A stretch of 34,400 nucleotides of DNA from Pseudomonas huaxiensis. GTDB taxonomy: Bacteria > Pseudomonadota > Gammaproteobacteria > Pseudomonadales > Pseudomonadaceae. The first letter of the stretch is position 1; each line of letters begins with the position of its first letter. Under the pieces are notes generated by a model, which saw only the letters and a list, made by a program, of their open reading frames with translations, made no database searches and was not told where the DNA came from. A program made the position numbers and the translations under genes. The stretch spans positions 1-34,400 of the forward strand of contig NZ_QKVL01000053.1 of the NCBI RefSeq assembly GCF_003231275.1, written 5' to 3'. Positions 1 through 6,790 of the stretch are shown here, piece by piece.

Positions 1-148
1 CTCGCCACATCGAATGGATAAGCTCACAGCACCCAAGCCAAAGCCACGCCCCCCACCATTCCGTGAAGAACCTGATAATTGGGTCTGCTTTGTAGCCCTT
101 CGGGCCGCCGAACCGTCGCGAAGGGCTTAACTGACTGGGAGAGTTACT
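1..148. other. Gene-free left edge with a REP-like hairpin
   Basis: No coding region could be supported here. The stretch contains a 9-bp inverted repeat (AGCCCTTCG at 94-102, CGAAGGGCT at 119-127) around GCCGCCGAACCGTCG. That core resembles the middle of the repeats at 22471-22510 and 32885-32924, so it looks like a degenerate REP element. It lies just beyond the 3' end of the Lrp gene and could help stop or stabilise that transcript, although no T-tract follows it. Confidence 0.4.
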
Positions 149-586
149 TCAGAAAACAGCAGAAAGAACAAACGAGGTCACGGTATTTTCCACGCCGGGC
201 ATGGCCGCGATTTCTTTCCAGACCGCGTGAACCCGCTCGGGGCTCGCCGCGTTGACCCGCAGCATCAGGTCGAACTCGCCACTGAGTACCTCGCACTGGA
301 CCACCTCGGGAATGGTGCCCAGTTTGGCCAGCACATCGTCGCCGCGCATGCGGTCGTAGCGGTAGACGAAAATCGCCGCGCTGATCAGCGACGAAGGCCG
401 GCGAGCATCGCCCAGCCGCACGGTATAGCCCTGAATCGCGCCATCGCGCTCAAGCCGTTCGACGCGCTGGCGCACCGCATTGCGCGACAGGTTGACCTTG
501 GCCCCCAGCTCCGCATGAGCGATCCGCGCATTGGCGGTCAGTTCAGCGAGGATGCGCTCGTCCAGAGGGTCCAGAATGCGCTTCAT
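149..586 (-). CDS. Lrp/AsnC-family transcriptional regulator
   Basis: This 145-residue protein has the usual size and architecture of the Lrp/AsnC family. An N-terminal winged helix-turn-helix lies at about residues 5-50 (LDERILAELTANARIAHAEL, then SRNAVRQRVERLERDGAI), and an RAM/AsnC ligand domain follows (VQCEVLSGEFDLMLRVN). Such proteins sense amino acids and control nearby amino-acid genes. The ATG at 584-586 overlaps the stop of the upstream threonine-synthase-like gene by 4 bases (ATGA), so the two are translationally coupled. As last gene of a minus-strand cluster with a PLP sulfur-amino-acid enzyme and an MmuP-like permease, it probably regulates that cluster. The effector is unknown; MdeR of P. 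putida, an Lrp-type activator of methionine catabolism, is a precedent for context only. Confidence 0.9.
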   Translation of the reverse strand: MKRILDPLDERILAELTANARIAHAELGAKVNLSRNAVRQRVERLERDGAIQGYTVRLGDARRPSSLISAAIFVYRYDRMRGDDVLAKLGTIPEVVQCEVLSGEFDLMLRVNAASPERVHAVWKEIAAMPGVENTVTSFVLSAVF

Positions 587-1971
587 AGCGCCCTCGACTG
601 CACGGCCCGCAGCGCCTGGCACAGGCCATCCAGATCGCCGCGTTGAAGGGCCGGCGGTTCGTCTGCCAACGCTGGCGGCGGCGCCACCTCGCCATCCCAG
701 ACACCCAGTTGCGCCAGCAGCGCAGCGGATTTTTCCGGCGCGATCTGGCCCAGGGTGACCATCGGCGCGCCCAGGCTGCGCCGATGCATGCGCCCGGCCA
801 GCGCGCCCACCGCCGTATGCGGATCGACAATGGCGCCGGTGTCCTCGCGCAGGCGGATGACCTCGCGGCGCACCTCCGCCTCCTCCACCGCATAGGAGTC
901 GAACAGTACCCGCGCCTGCAGCCACTGCGGGTTGCCGATGCTCAGCTCGCCAGAGGCTTCGAAATGTTCCATCAGCGTTCTGATACAACCAGCACTGCGC
1001 CCGTACAGCTCCCAGATAAAACGCTCCAGGTTCGAATACAGGGAAAAGTCCATGGCCGGTGCCAGGGTGCGCTGGCTGGCGTGGGTGGCGTATCGATTGC
1101 GGTGGAGGAAGCGGTGCAGCGCGTCGTTGCTGTTGGTCGAAACGATCACCTGATTGATCGGCAAGCCCATTTTCTGCGCGACGAAGCCGGCGTAGATCTC
1201 GGCGAAGCTCGCGGCGGGCACGCTGAACCCGACAGGACGGGTGCCACCGCCCAACTGCAAGGCGGCATGAAAGTAAAAAACGATCTGGGCCAGCACGCCG
1301 ACCCAGTTGGTGGAGTTGAAGCAGACCGGAATCACCCCCTCCAGCGGCCAGTTTCGAAACAGTCGCGCGACCAGGGTCTGGCAGTCATCGAAGCTGCCGT
1401 CCACGGGGATCAGCAGGACACGTTCAGGGTCAGCCGCCAGCAAGGCGGCGAGACGGTCGGCGGGGACCTCGTGACGCGGGTAGAGAATCGCCATGCGCAC
1501 GTTCGGGCAGGCCGCGAAAGCCTCGATGGCGGCAACGCCGGTGTCGCCGTTGGTGGCGCCCACCACCAGCGCATCGCTAGACGATTCGTCGAGAAAGTGC
1601 CTGACCAGCCGGGCTTGAAGCTGCGCGGCAAAGTCTTTCGAGGTGCGCGTCGGGCCATGGAACAACTGCAGAATCCATTCGTTATGGCCAATCTGCTGCA
1701 GCGGCGTGATCGCGCGATGGGTGAAGTCCTTGTAGCTGTCGCTGAGCAGCGCGCGCAGGGTCGGCTCATCCAGCGCATCACCGACGAAGGGCGCGATCAC
1801 CCGCCATACCAGCTCATCGAACGGCAGCCAGGACCAACTGGCGATCTCCTCCGGGCTGATCACCGGCAAGTACGCCGGCACATACAACCCGCCATCGGCG
1901 GCAGGGCCCGACAGCACGACTTCACGGAAGTCCGCCCGTACATCGCCATTGCGGGTGCTCACGTAGTGCAT
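583..1971 (-). CDS. Divergent threonine synthase paralogue (PLP enzyme)
   Basis: The 462-residue product aligns over its whole length with Pseudomonas ThrC, which converts O-phosphohomoserine to threonine. It keeps the N-terminal YVSTRNG start, DGGLYVP, a GATNGDTG loop, FDDCQ, and AQIVFYFHAALQLGG. The PLP lysine is probably K112 in FHGPTRTSKDFA, where typical ThrC reads FHGPTLAFKDFA. The loop that usually reads SVPTGNFGDIFAG is SVPAASFAEIYAG at residues 250-262, so several cofactor or phosphate contacts are changed. This suggests a paralogue with a different substrate rather than the housekeeping enzyme. It lies 18 bp downstream of a LysR gene and overlaps the Lrp gene by 4 bp. The fold assignment is secure; the reaction is unknown. 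Confidence 0.85.
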   Translation of the reverse strand: MHYVSTRNGDVRADFREVVLSGPAADGGLYVPAYLPVISPEEIASWSWLPFDELVWRVIAPFVGDALDEPTLRALLSDSYKDFTHRAITPLQQIGHNEWILQLFHGPTRTSKDFAAQLQARLVRHFLDESSSDALVVGATNGDTGVAAIEAFAACPNVRMAILYPRHEVPADRLAALLAADPERVLLIPVDGSFDDCQTLVARLFRNWPLEGVIPVCFNSTNWVGVLAQIVFYFHAALQLGGGTRPVGFSVPAASFAEIYAGFVAQKMGLPINQVIVSTNSNDALHRFLHRNRYATHASQRTLAPAMDFSLYSNLERFIWELYGRSAGCIRTLMEHFEASGELSIGNPQWLQARVLFDSYAVEEAEVRREVIRLREDTGAIVDPHTAVGALAGRMHRRSLGAPMVTLGQIAPEKSAALLAQLGVWDGEVAPPPALADEPPALQRGDLDGLCQALRAVQSRAL

Positions 1972-1989
1972 GAAAACTCCAGGAAAGGG

Positions 1990-2886
1990 TTACGAAGGCC
2001 GATGGGCTTGAGCCACCAGCCAGTCTGAAAACAGCGCGGCATCGGGTGGCAGTGCGCGCCCTTGCTCACGGACCAGGTAGAACGATTCGCTGGCTTCGAT
2101 GCGCTGGCTGAAGGGCGCGACAAGCTGCCCGTCCCTGAGCAGGTCCTCGACCACCGAGGAACGCGCCAGTGCAACACCCTGCCCCAGTTCCGCCATGCGG
2201 ATCGTCGAAATCAGCGTGTCGAATTGCAGCCCCCGCGAGTAATCGACATCGTCCGCGCCGACCCGCTTGAGCCAGTAGCCCCAGCCCTCTTCGTAGCCGA
2301 GGACATGCAGCAGCGGATGGTGCTTGAGGTCTTGCGGCTGACGGATCGGCGAGCGTGCCAGCAACGCCGGCGAACAGACCGGCACCAGCACGTCCCAGGT
2401 CAGGCGCTGGGCGTGCAGGCCGGGCCATTCACCATTGCCCCAGCGCACTTCGAGGTCATCCTCGCCATCCGGCGCCTTGACCCACAGGTTGCTGATGTAG
2501 CGGATGTCGATGTTCGGGTTCTCGCGGCTGAAACCGAGCAAGCGCGGGGCCAGCCAGTACTGCAGGAACGACAGGCTGCCGCGGACCTTCACCGGCCTGC
2601 GCTTGTGCTGGCCGAAAATCTCGTTGGTGCCCACCGCGAGGCGGCTGATCGCGTCCTGTACCACCGGCAGGTAGGACTGGCCCTCCTCGGTCAGGTCGAG
2701 GCCCCTGGGCAGGCGCTTGAACAAGGCCACGCCCAGGTGGTTTTCCAGTTGGCGGATCTGCTGACTCACGGCGCCTTGGGTCAGGTGCAGTTCCTCTGCG
2801 GCGTGAGTGAAGTTCAAGGCGCGCGCCGATACCTCGAATGACCGCAGCCAGTTCAGCGGCGGCAGGGATTTTTGCTTCATCGGCAC
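1990..2886 (-). CDS. LysR-family regulator, GcvA type
   Basis: The 298-residue protein begins with a classic LysR winged helix-turn-helix at about residues 9-70 (PPLNWLRSFEVSARALNFT, then LTQGAVSQQIRQLENHLGV). The LNxLRxFE opening and LTQGAVSQQI are typical of the GcvA subgroup. The rest is a two-lobed substrate-binding-like effector domain. ATG at 2886 was chosen; an in-frame ATG lies two codons further in. It sits between the MmuP-like permease (43 bp upstream) and the threonine-synthase paralogue (18 bp downstream), all on one strand. Being inside a presumed operon rather than divergent from its target is less usual for LysR proteins. The effector cannot be read from the sequence. Confidence 0.9.
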   Translation of the reverse strand: MPMKQKSLPPLNWLRSFEVSARALNFTHAAEELHLTQGAVSQQIRQLENHLGVALFKRLPRGLDLTEEGQSYLPVVQDAISRLAVGTNEIFGQHKRRPVKVRGSLSFLQYWLAPRLLGFSRENPNIDIRYISNLWVKAPDGEDDLEVRWGNGEWPGLHAQRLTWDVLVPVCSPALLARSPIRQPQDLKHHPLLHVLGYEEGWGYWLKRVGADDVDYSRGLQFDTLISTIRMAELGQGVALARSSVVEDLLRDGQLVAPFSQRIEASESFYLVREQGRALPPDAALFSDWLVAQAHRPS

Positions 2887-2929
2887 GACCTCGTTCGGAG
2901 TTGAATCCGTCCATCATGAACCGGAATCT

Positions 2930-4369
2930 TCAGGTCGGGTTAACGCCCGGGACCACCGGCAGCATGGCGGCAAGCCGCTGTTCGCGCTTCTTGCGGGTCA
3001 CCCAGTAGACGAAGTAGCACCAGGCGATAAAGGGCAGTCCGAAGTACAGCGCCACCCGCTGCTCGGGGTCGAACGCGATCCCGACGCAAGCCAGCACGCA
3101 ACACAGGATCGCGCCCAGCGGCACCCAGGGGTAACCGCGCACCCGGAAATGCAGGTCTTCAACGCGGCCACCATTGGCCACATAGTGTCGGCGAAACGCG
3201 ATCTGGCTGGCGGCGATGCTCATCCACACCACCACCACCGCCAGCCCGGAAACGGACACCAGCGCCAGGTACACCGTGTCCGGCGCAACCACGCTGCTGA
3301 GCAGCGACGCCACCGCACCGGCCATGCTCAGGATGATCGCGTTGACCGGCGTGCCGCGCGGCGAAAGGCGGCGGAAGCACTTGGGCATATGGCCCTGGTC
3401 ACTCAGGGTCCAGAGCATCCGCGAGGCGGCGTACAGGCCGGAGTTGGCCGCCGACAGCAGCGCGGTCAGGATCACGAAATTCATGATGTCGGCCGAGTAC
3501 GGGATGCCGATCATGTCGAACACCATCACGAACGGGCTTTCCACCAGACCCGCCTGCTCACGGGGCAACAAGGTCGCCAGGACGACGATGGTGCCGACGA
3601 AGAACAGCGCCAGCCGGACCACCGTGGTACGAATGGCCTTGGGCACGCTGTCCTGAGGATCCTTGGCTTCGCCAGCGGCGATGCCGATCAGCTCGGTGCC
3701 GGAGAAGGCGAACGACACCGCCAGCAGCGTCATCGCGATGGGCATTATTCCAGTGGGAAACAGGCCCTCGCGGGTGAAGTTGGACAGCCCGATGCCTTGC
3801 ACATGTTTGACCTCGAACAGGCCGCAGATCGCCCCGGCGCCAATGACGATGAAGGCAATCACCGTCAGCACCTTGATCAGCGACAACCAGAATTCGGTCT
3901 CGGCGAACAACCGCACGGACACCACATTGAGGATGAACACGGTGATGGCGAAGAACGCACTCCATATCCACACTGGCGTGTCCGGAAACCAGCGGACCAT
4001 CAGGATCCCGGCTGCGGTGAATTCCGAGCCAATGGCGACGGCCCAGGTGAGCCAGTACAACCAGGCCACCGTGTAGCCGGTGCCCGGTCCCAGGTAACGG
4101 GTGGCGTAGCTGCTGAACGAGCCGGTTTCAGGCATTTGTACGGCCAGTTCGCCCAGGCAGACCATCACCAGGTAGACCATCACCGCGCCGACGATATAGG
4201 CGATCACCGCGCCAAGGGGGCCGGCCTGGTTGACCGTGTAGCCCGAGGTCAGAAACAGCCCGGTGCCGATCACCCCGCCCAGTGCGAGCATGACGATATG
4301 GCGGGTGTGCATCTCTTTCTTGTATTCGGCCGGATCAGCCGACGCGGTCGTTGAGTGTTCAGTGGACAT
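2930..4369 (-). CDS. mmuP: Amino-acid permease, MmuP (S-methylmethionine)-like
   Basis: This 479-residue APC-superfamily permease has about 12 hydrophobic segments. It begins with the diagnostic MHTRHIVMLALGGVIGTGLF stretch and contains CLGELAVQMPETGSF, RYLGPGTGYTVAWLYWLTW, AFSGTELIGIAAGE and ILTALLSAANSGLYAASRML. From memory these match E. coli MmuP, the S-methylmethionine permease, more closely than LysP or AroP, including the GIPYSADIMNFVILTA and SSVVAPDTV blocks. No homocysteine S-methyltransferase (mmuM) is adjacent, so the substrate could be another methionine-like amino acid. The ATG at 4369 was preferred to an upstream in-frame start at 4438 because it matches the family N-terminus and has GAGAATC upstream. 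The gene follows the PLP enzyme on the same strand. Confidence 0.75.
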   Translation of the reverse strand: MSTEHSTTASADPAEYKKEMHTRHIVMLALGGVIGTGLFLTSGYTVNQAGPLGAVIAYIVGAVMVYLVMVCLGELAVQMPETGSFSSYATRYLGPGTGYTVAWLYWLTWAVAIGSEFTAAGILMVRWFPDTPVWIWSAFFAITVFILNVVSVRLFAETEFWLSLIKVLTVIAFIVIGAGAICGLFEVKHVQGIGLSNFTREGLFPTGIMPIAMTLLAVSFAFSGTELIGIAAGEAKDPQDSVPKAIRTTVVRLALFFVGTIVVLATLLPREQAGLVESPFVMVFDMIGIPYSADIMNFVILTALLSAANSGLYAASRMLWTLSDQGHMPKCFRRLSPRGTPVNAIILSMAGAVASLLSSVVAPDTVYLALVSVSGLAVVVVWMSIAASQIAFRRHYVANGGRVEDLHFRVRGYPWVPLGAILCCVLACVGIAFDPEQRVALYFGLPFIAWCYFVYWVTRKKREQRLAAMLPVVPGVNPT

Positions 4370-4471
4370 AGTTTGATTCTCATGAAGTGTCTGGCGATCA
4401 ACGGGAAGCCCGCAACGAGGCAGTACCCACCAATGCACCAGCGACTGTTATTGTTATTGCTTTCATGAAAC

Positions 4472-4503
4472 AGGGCGGCCCGCCATCCCGGGCAGACCGC
4501 CCT
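4472..4503 (-). terminator. Possible attenuator hairpin between the PLP gene and the permease
   Basis: Read on the minus strand, AGGGCGG and CCGCCCT form a 7-bp GC-rich stem, with further partial pairing inside the loop. It begins five bases after the stop codon of the upstream PLP enzyme and is followed by GTTTC. The T-run is short, so it may reduce rather than end read-through into the permease gene. Weak evidence. Confidence 0.3.
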
Positions 4504-4508
4504 CACCC

Positions 4509-5765
4509 TCAGGCGGACACGCTGGCGCGCCGCTCGCTGCCGGCCATATCCGTGCGTTGGGCACGCACCGTGGCGAAGGCCTGACGCAGGTCTTCCAGCA
4601 GGTCAGCGGTGTCCTCGATACCGACGGACACCCGCACCAGCCCTTCGGAAATGCCCAGCGCCTGGCGCTCTTCCAGGGTGTTTTCCACGTGGCTGGTTGT
4701 CCGTGCCGGCCCGTAGATGGTTTCCACCGCGCCCAGGTTGCCGGCACGGTGGGCGTAGCGCAGGCACGGCAGCAGCTTGACGACGGTGTCCATCCCGCCG
4801 ACCAGCACGAAGCTGACGATCGCGCCGAACCCCTTCATCTGCGCACATGCGATTTGGTGACCGGGATGCCGCGGCAACCCCGGATAGTTGACGGCTTCCA
4901 CCAGCGGCTCGCTGCACAGGAATTCCGCCAGCGCCTGGGCGCTCGCCTGTTGCTGACGCAGGCGCAGGGCGAGAGTCTTGATGCCGCGAATGATCAGGTA
5001 GGCGGAAAACGGGTCCAGCGAAGCGCCGTTGATTTCACGGTAGTGACGCACCTGCGCCATCAGCGACTCGGCCCCGCAGACCACGCCGCCAAGCACATCA
5101 CCATGGCCGGAGAGGAACTTGGTCGCGCTGTGCACCACCACATCGACGCCCAGCGCCAACGGGTTCTGGTTCAGTGGCGTGGCAAAGGTGTTGTCGGCGA
5201 CGACCAGCGCGCCGACACGTTTTGCCGCCGCCACCAGCCGGCGGATGTCGAGGATTTTCAGGGTCGGGTTGCTGGGCGTCTCGAGGTAGACAAGATCACA
5301 GCCGAGGGCGATTTCGCGCTCGATGGCCTCGGTGTCGAGGGTGTCGCACAGCGTCACTTCGACGCCCTGGCGGGGCAGGAACTCTTCGAAGATCTTGTTG
5401 GTGCCGCCATAGCTGTCGCGGGTCGAGACCACGCGTTTGCCGTTGCACAGGAAGGTATGCAGGACACCGCTGATCGCCGCCATTCCGGTACTGAAGGCCA
5501 CGGCCGACTCGGCCTGCTCCAGTGCGCACAGCTTGTTTTCGAGAACCGCAACGGTCGGGTTGCTCATGCGGCTATAGATGAAACCCGGCTCTTTGCCCAG
5601 CGCGACGTCATACCAGGCATCGATATCGTGATAGCCATAGGCGGCACTGGCGACGATCGGGGTCTGGGTGGCGTTGTAGGGATGTTCAACCTGCTCCCCG
5701 CCCCACACCACACAGGTGCCAACACCCGGCTGCACGCCCTGAGCGACCTTTGCTTCGTTGTTCAT
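4509..5765 (-). CDS. Cystathionine gamma-synthase/lyase-family PLP enzyme
   Basis: The 418-residue protein belongs to the Cys/Met-metabolism fold-type I PLP family, cytoplasmic and usually tetrameric. Visible hallmarks are YSRMSNPT, FSTGMAAIS, DSYGGT (the Tyr that stacks on PLP), YLETPSNPTL, VVADNTFATP, and the Schiff-base lysine K216 in HSATKFLSGHGD; ISEGLVRVSVGIED lies near the end. The position that is Cys116 in methionine gamma-lyase is Gly here, so classical MegL activity is unlikely. Cystathionine gamma-synthase, gamma-lyase or O-acyl-homoserine sulfhydrylase activity are all possible. The ATG at 5765 gives the family-like N-terminus; another in-frame ATG lies at 5780. It appears to be the first gene of the minus-strand cluster, behind a sigma-70-like promoter and an 18-bp palindrome. 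Confidence 0.88.
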   Translation of the reverse strand: MNNEAKVAQGVQPGVGTCVVWGGEQVEHPYNATQTPIVASAAYGYHDIDAWYDVALGKEPGFIYSRMSNPTVAVLENKLCALEQAESAVAFSTGMAAISGVLHTFLCNGKRVVSTRDSYGGTNKIFEEFLPRQGVEVTLCDTLDTEAIEREIALGCDLVYLETPSNPTLKILDIRRLVAAAKRVGALVVADNTFATPLNQNPLALGVDVVVHSATKFLSGHGDVLGGVVCGAESLMAQVRHYREINGASLDPFSAYLIIRGIKTLALRLRQQQASAQALAEFLCSEPLVEAVNYPGLPRHPGHQIACAQMKGFGAIVSFVLVGGMDTVVKLLPCLRYAHRAGNLGAVETIYGPARTTSHVENTLEERQALGISEGLVRVSVGIEDTADLLEDLRQAFATVRAQRTDMAGSERRASVSA

Positions 5766-5784
5766 GTTGTTGTCTCGCATCGAT

Positions 5785-5802
5785 GAAACACCGCGGTGTT
5801 TC
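5785..5802. promoter_or_regulatory. Perfect 18-bp palindrome, candidate operator
   Basis: GAAACACCGCGGTGTTTC is its own reverse complement. It lies 20-37 bases upstream of the chosen ATG of the PLP enzyme and just downstream of the predicted transcription start, where a bound repressor would block transcription. It could also fold as an RNA hairpin near the start codon. The cluster's own Lrp or LysR protein is a candidate binder, but the site does not obviously match either family's usual consensus. Confidence 0.5.
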
Positions 5803-5818
5803 GATTGGGTCTGCGAGG

Positions 5819-5847
5819 ACTATAGGGAGGACGCGCCCCCTTGAAAA
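5819..5847 (-). promoter_or_regulatory. Sigma-70-like promoter of the PLP gene cluster
   Basis: On the minus strand TTTTCA (-35, positions 5847-5842) and TATAGT (-10, positions 5824-5819) are separated by 17 bases. Transcription would start near 5812, just upstream of the 18-bp palindrome and about 47 bases before the ATG at 5765. Confidence 0.5.
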
Positions 5848-5909
5848 ACGATGGAATCCGGCCCTAAGGGAAGGGTTTTTTAATGGCTCCTTGGGTGGGA
5901 GTGGATTGC

Positions 5910-5977
5910 TTATCGCGAGCAAGCTCGCTCCTACAGTTCCTATGTCTGTCGATGTTGAGCGAGCTTGCTCGCGATAA
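5910..5977. repeat. REP-type inverted repeat pair
   Basis: A 21-bp arm beginning TTATCGCGAGCAAGCTCGCT (5910-5930) is repeated as its exact reverse complement at 5957-5977, 26 bases apart. Each arm itself contains the GCGAGCAAGCTCGC palindrome. This is the common Pseudomonas REP/BIME design, normally found between genes. The core also occurs in the repeat near 33036. Confidence 0.8.
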
Positions 5978-6088
5978 ACCGCATGACAAAATCCCGGTTT
6001 TCAGGGATGGCGCGGCCTTCTGCCATCAGCTTATATTGACCGCCGTGCCGACCCTTGGCGCCTCTCGCCTATCCGACAGTACAACGCC

Positions 6089-6790
6089 ATGTCCAAGACC
6101 GCGCTGCCCGCCATGCAATCCCTCCCCTCTGGCGTGCTGCTGGTCGAGGACGAGCCCCACTTCCAGGAACGCTTGCTCAAGATCCTGTCTGACCTGGGCT
6201 GTGCCCCCGACACCCTCTACGTCGCTGGCAACCTGGCCGATGCCCGGCAGATCAGCCAGACCCAGTCGTTTTCCCTCGCCCTTGTGGACCTCGGCCTGCC
6301 CGACGGCAGCGGTATCGATCTGATTGCCGAACTCCGCCGACGCCCCCATCCGGTGAGCATCCTGGTGATATCCGCGTGGAGCACGCAGGACAAAATCCTG
6401 CAGGCATTACAGGCCGGCGCTACTGGCTACCTGCTCAAGGAGCGTGACGACCTGGAAGTCCTGCTGTCGATACGCAGCGTGCTGCGCGGTGGCGCGCCGA
6501 TCGACCCGTTCATTGCCAGGCATATCCTCGCGCACATTCCGCAGGCCGAGGACGAGGTGGCCAACGTGGCGGACCGTGAGCAAGCCACATCGCCCGACCT
6601 TCTGACCGAACGCGAAGCGCAGATCCTGATGCTGGTCGCGGGCGGCAAGTCGAACCGGAATATCGCCGAGCACCTGTACATTTCGCTCTATACCGTGGAA
6701 TGCCACATCAAGCACATTTACCGGAAGCTGGAAGTGTCTTCACGCATCAATGCGCTCAACGAAGCGCGCCTGCGCGGTTTACTCCCGTAG
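6089..6790 (+). CDS. NarL/FixJ-type response regulator
   Basis: This 233-residue protein has a receiver domain at about residues 15-130. It carries the acidic pair in VLLVEDEP, the phospho-acceptor D67 in LALVDLGLPDGSG, S95 in ISAW, and the conserved K117 in GYLLKERDD. A LuxR-type helix-turn-helix at about 168-230 follows (LTEREAQILMLVAGGKSNRN, IAEHLYISLYTVECHIKHIY, RKLEV). It is the DNA-binding partner of the sensor kinase encoded next: its TAG stop shares one base with the kinase's GTG start. Regulated genes are not evident; the neighbouring secreted CVNH gene is one possible target. Confidence 0.92.
   Translation: MSKTALPAMQSLPSGVLLVEDEPHFQERLLKILSDLGCAPDTLYVAGNLADARQISQTQSFSLALVDLGLPDGSGIDLIAELRRRPHPVSILVISAWSTQDKILQALQAGATGYLLKERDDLEVLLSIRSVLRGGAPIDPFIARHILAHIPQAEDEVANVADREQATSPDLLTEREAQILMLVAGGKSNRNIAEHLYISLYTVECHIKHIYRKLEVSSRINALNEARLRGLLP

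Larger units (their letters stand above)
5781..6088. other. Divergent intergenic region
   Basis: This stretch of about 300 bases separates the minus-strand PLP gene cluster from the plus-strand two-component system. It holds the palindrome and promoter described separately, then a REP-type inverted pair at 5910-5977. No additional gene is convincing. No clear promoter was recognised for the response regulator. Confidence 0.6.

Noticed and set aside
4509..5765. Methionine gamma-lyase identity for the PLP enzyme
   Set aside because: The position of the characteristic Cys116 is Gly (DSYGGT), as in cystathionine gamma-synthases and gamma-lyases.
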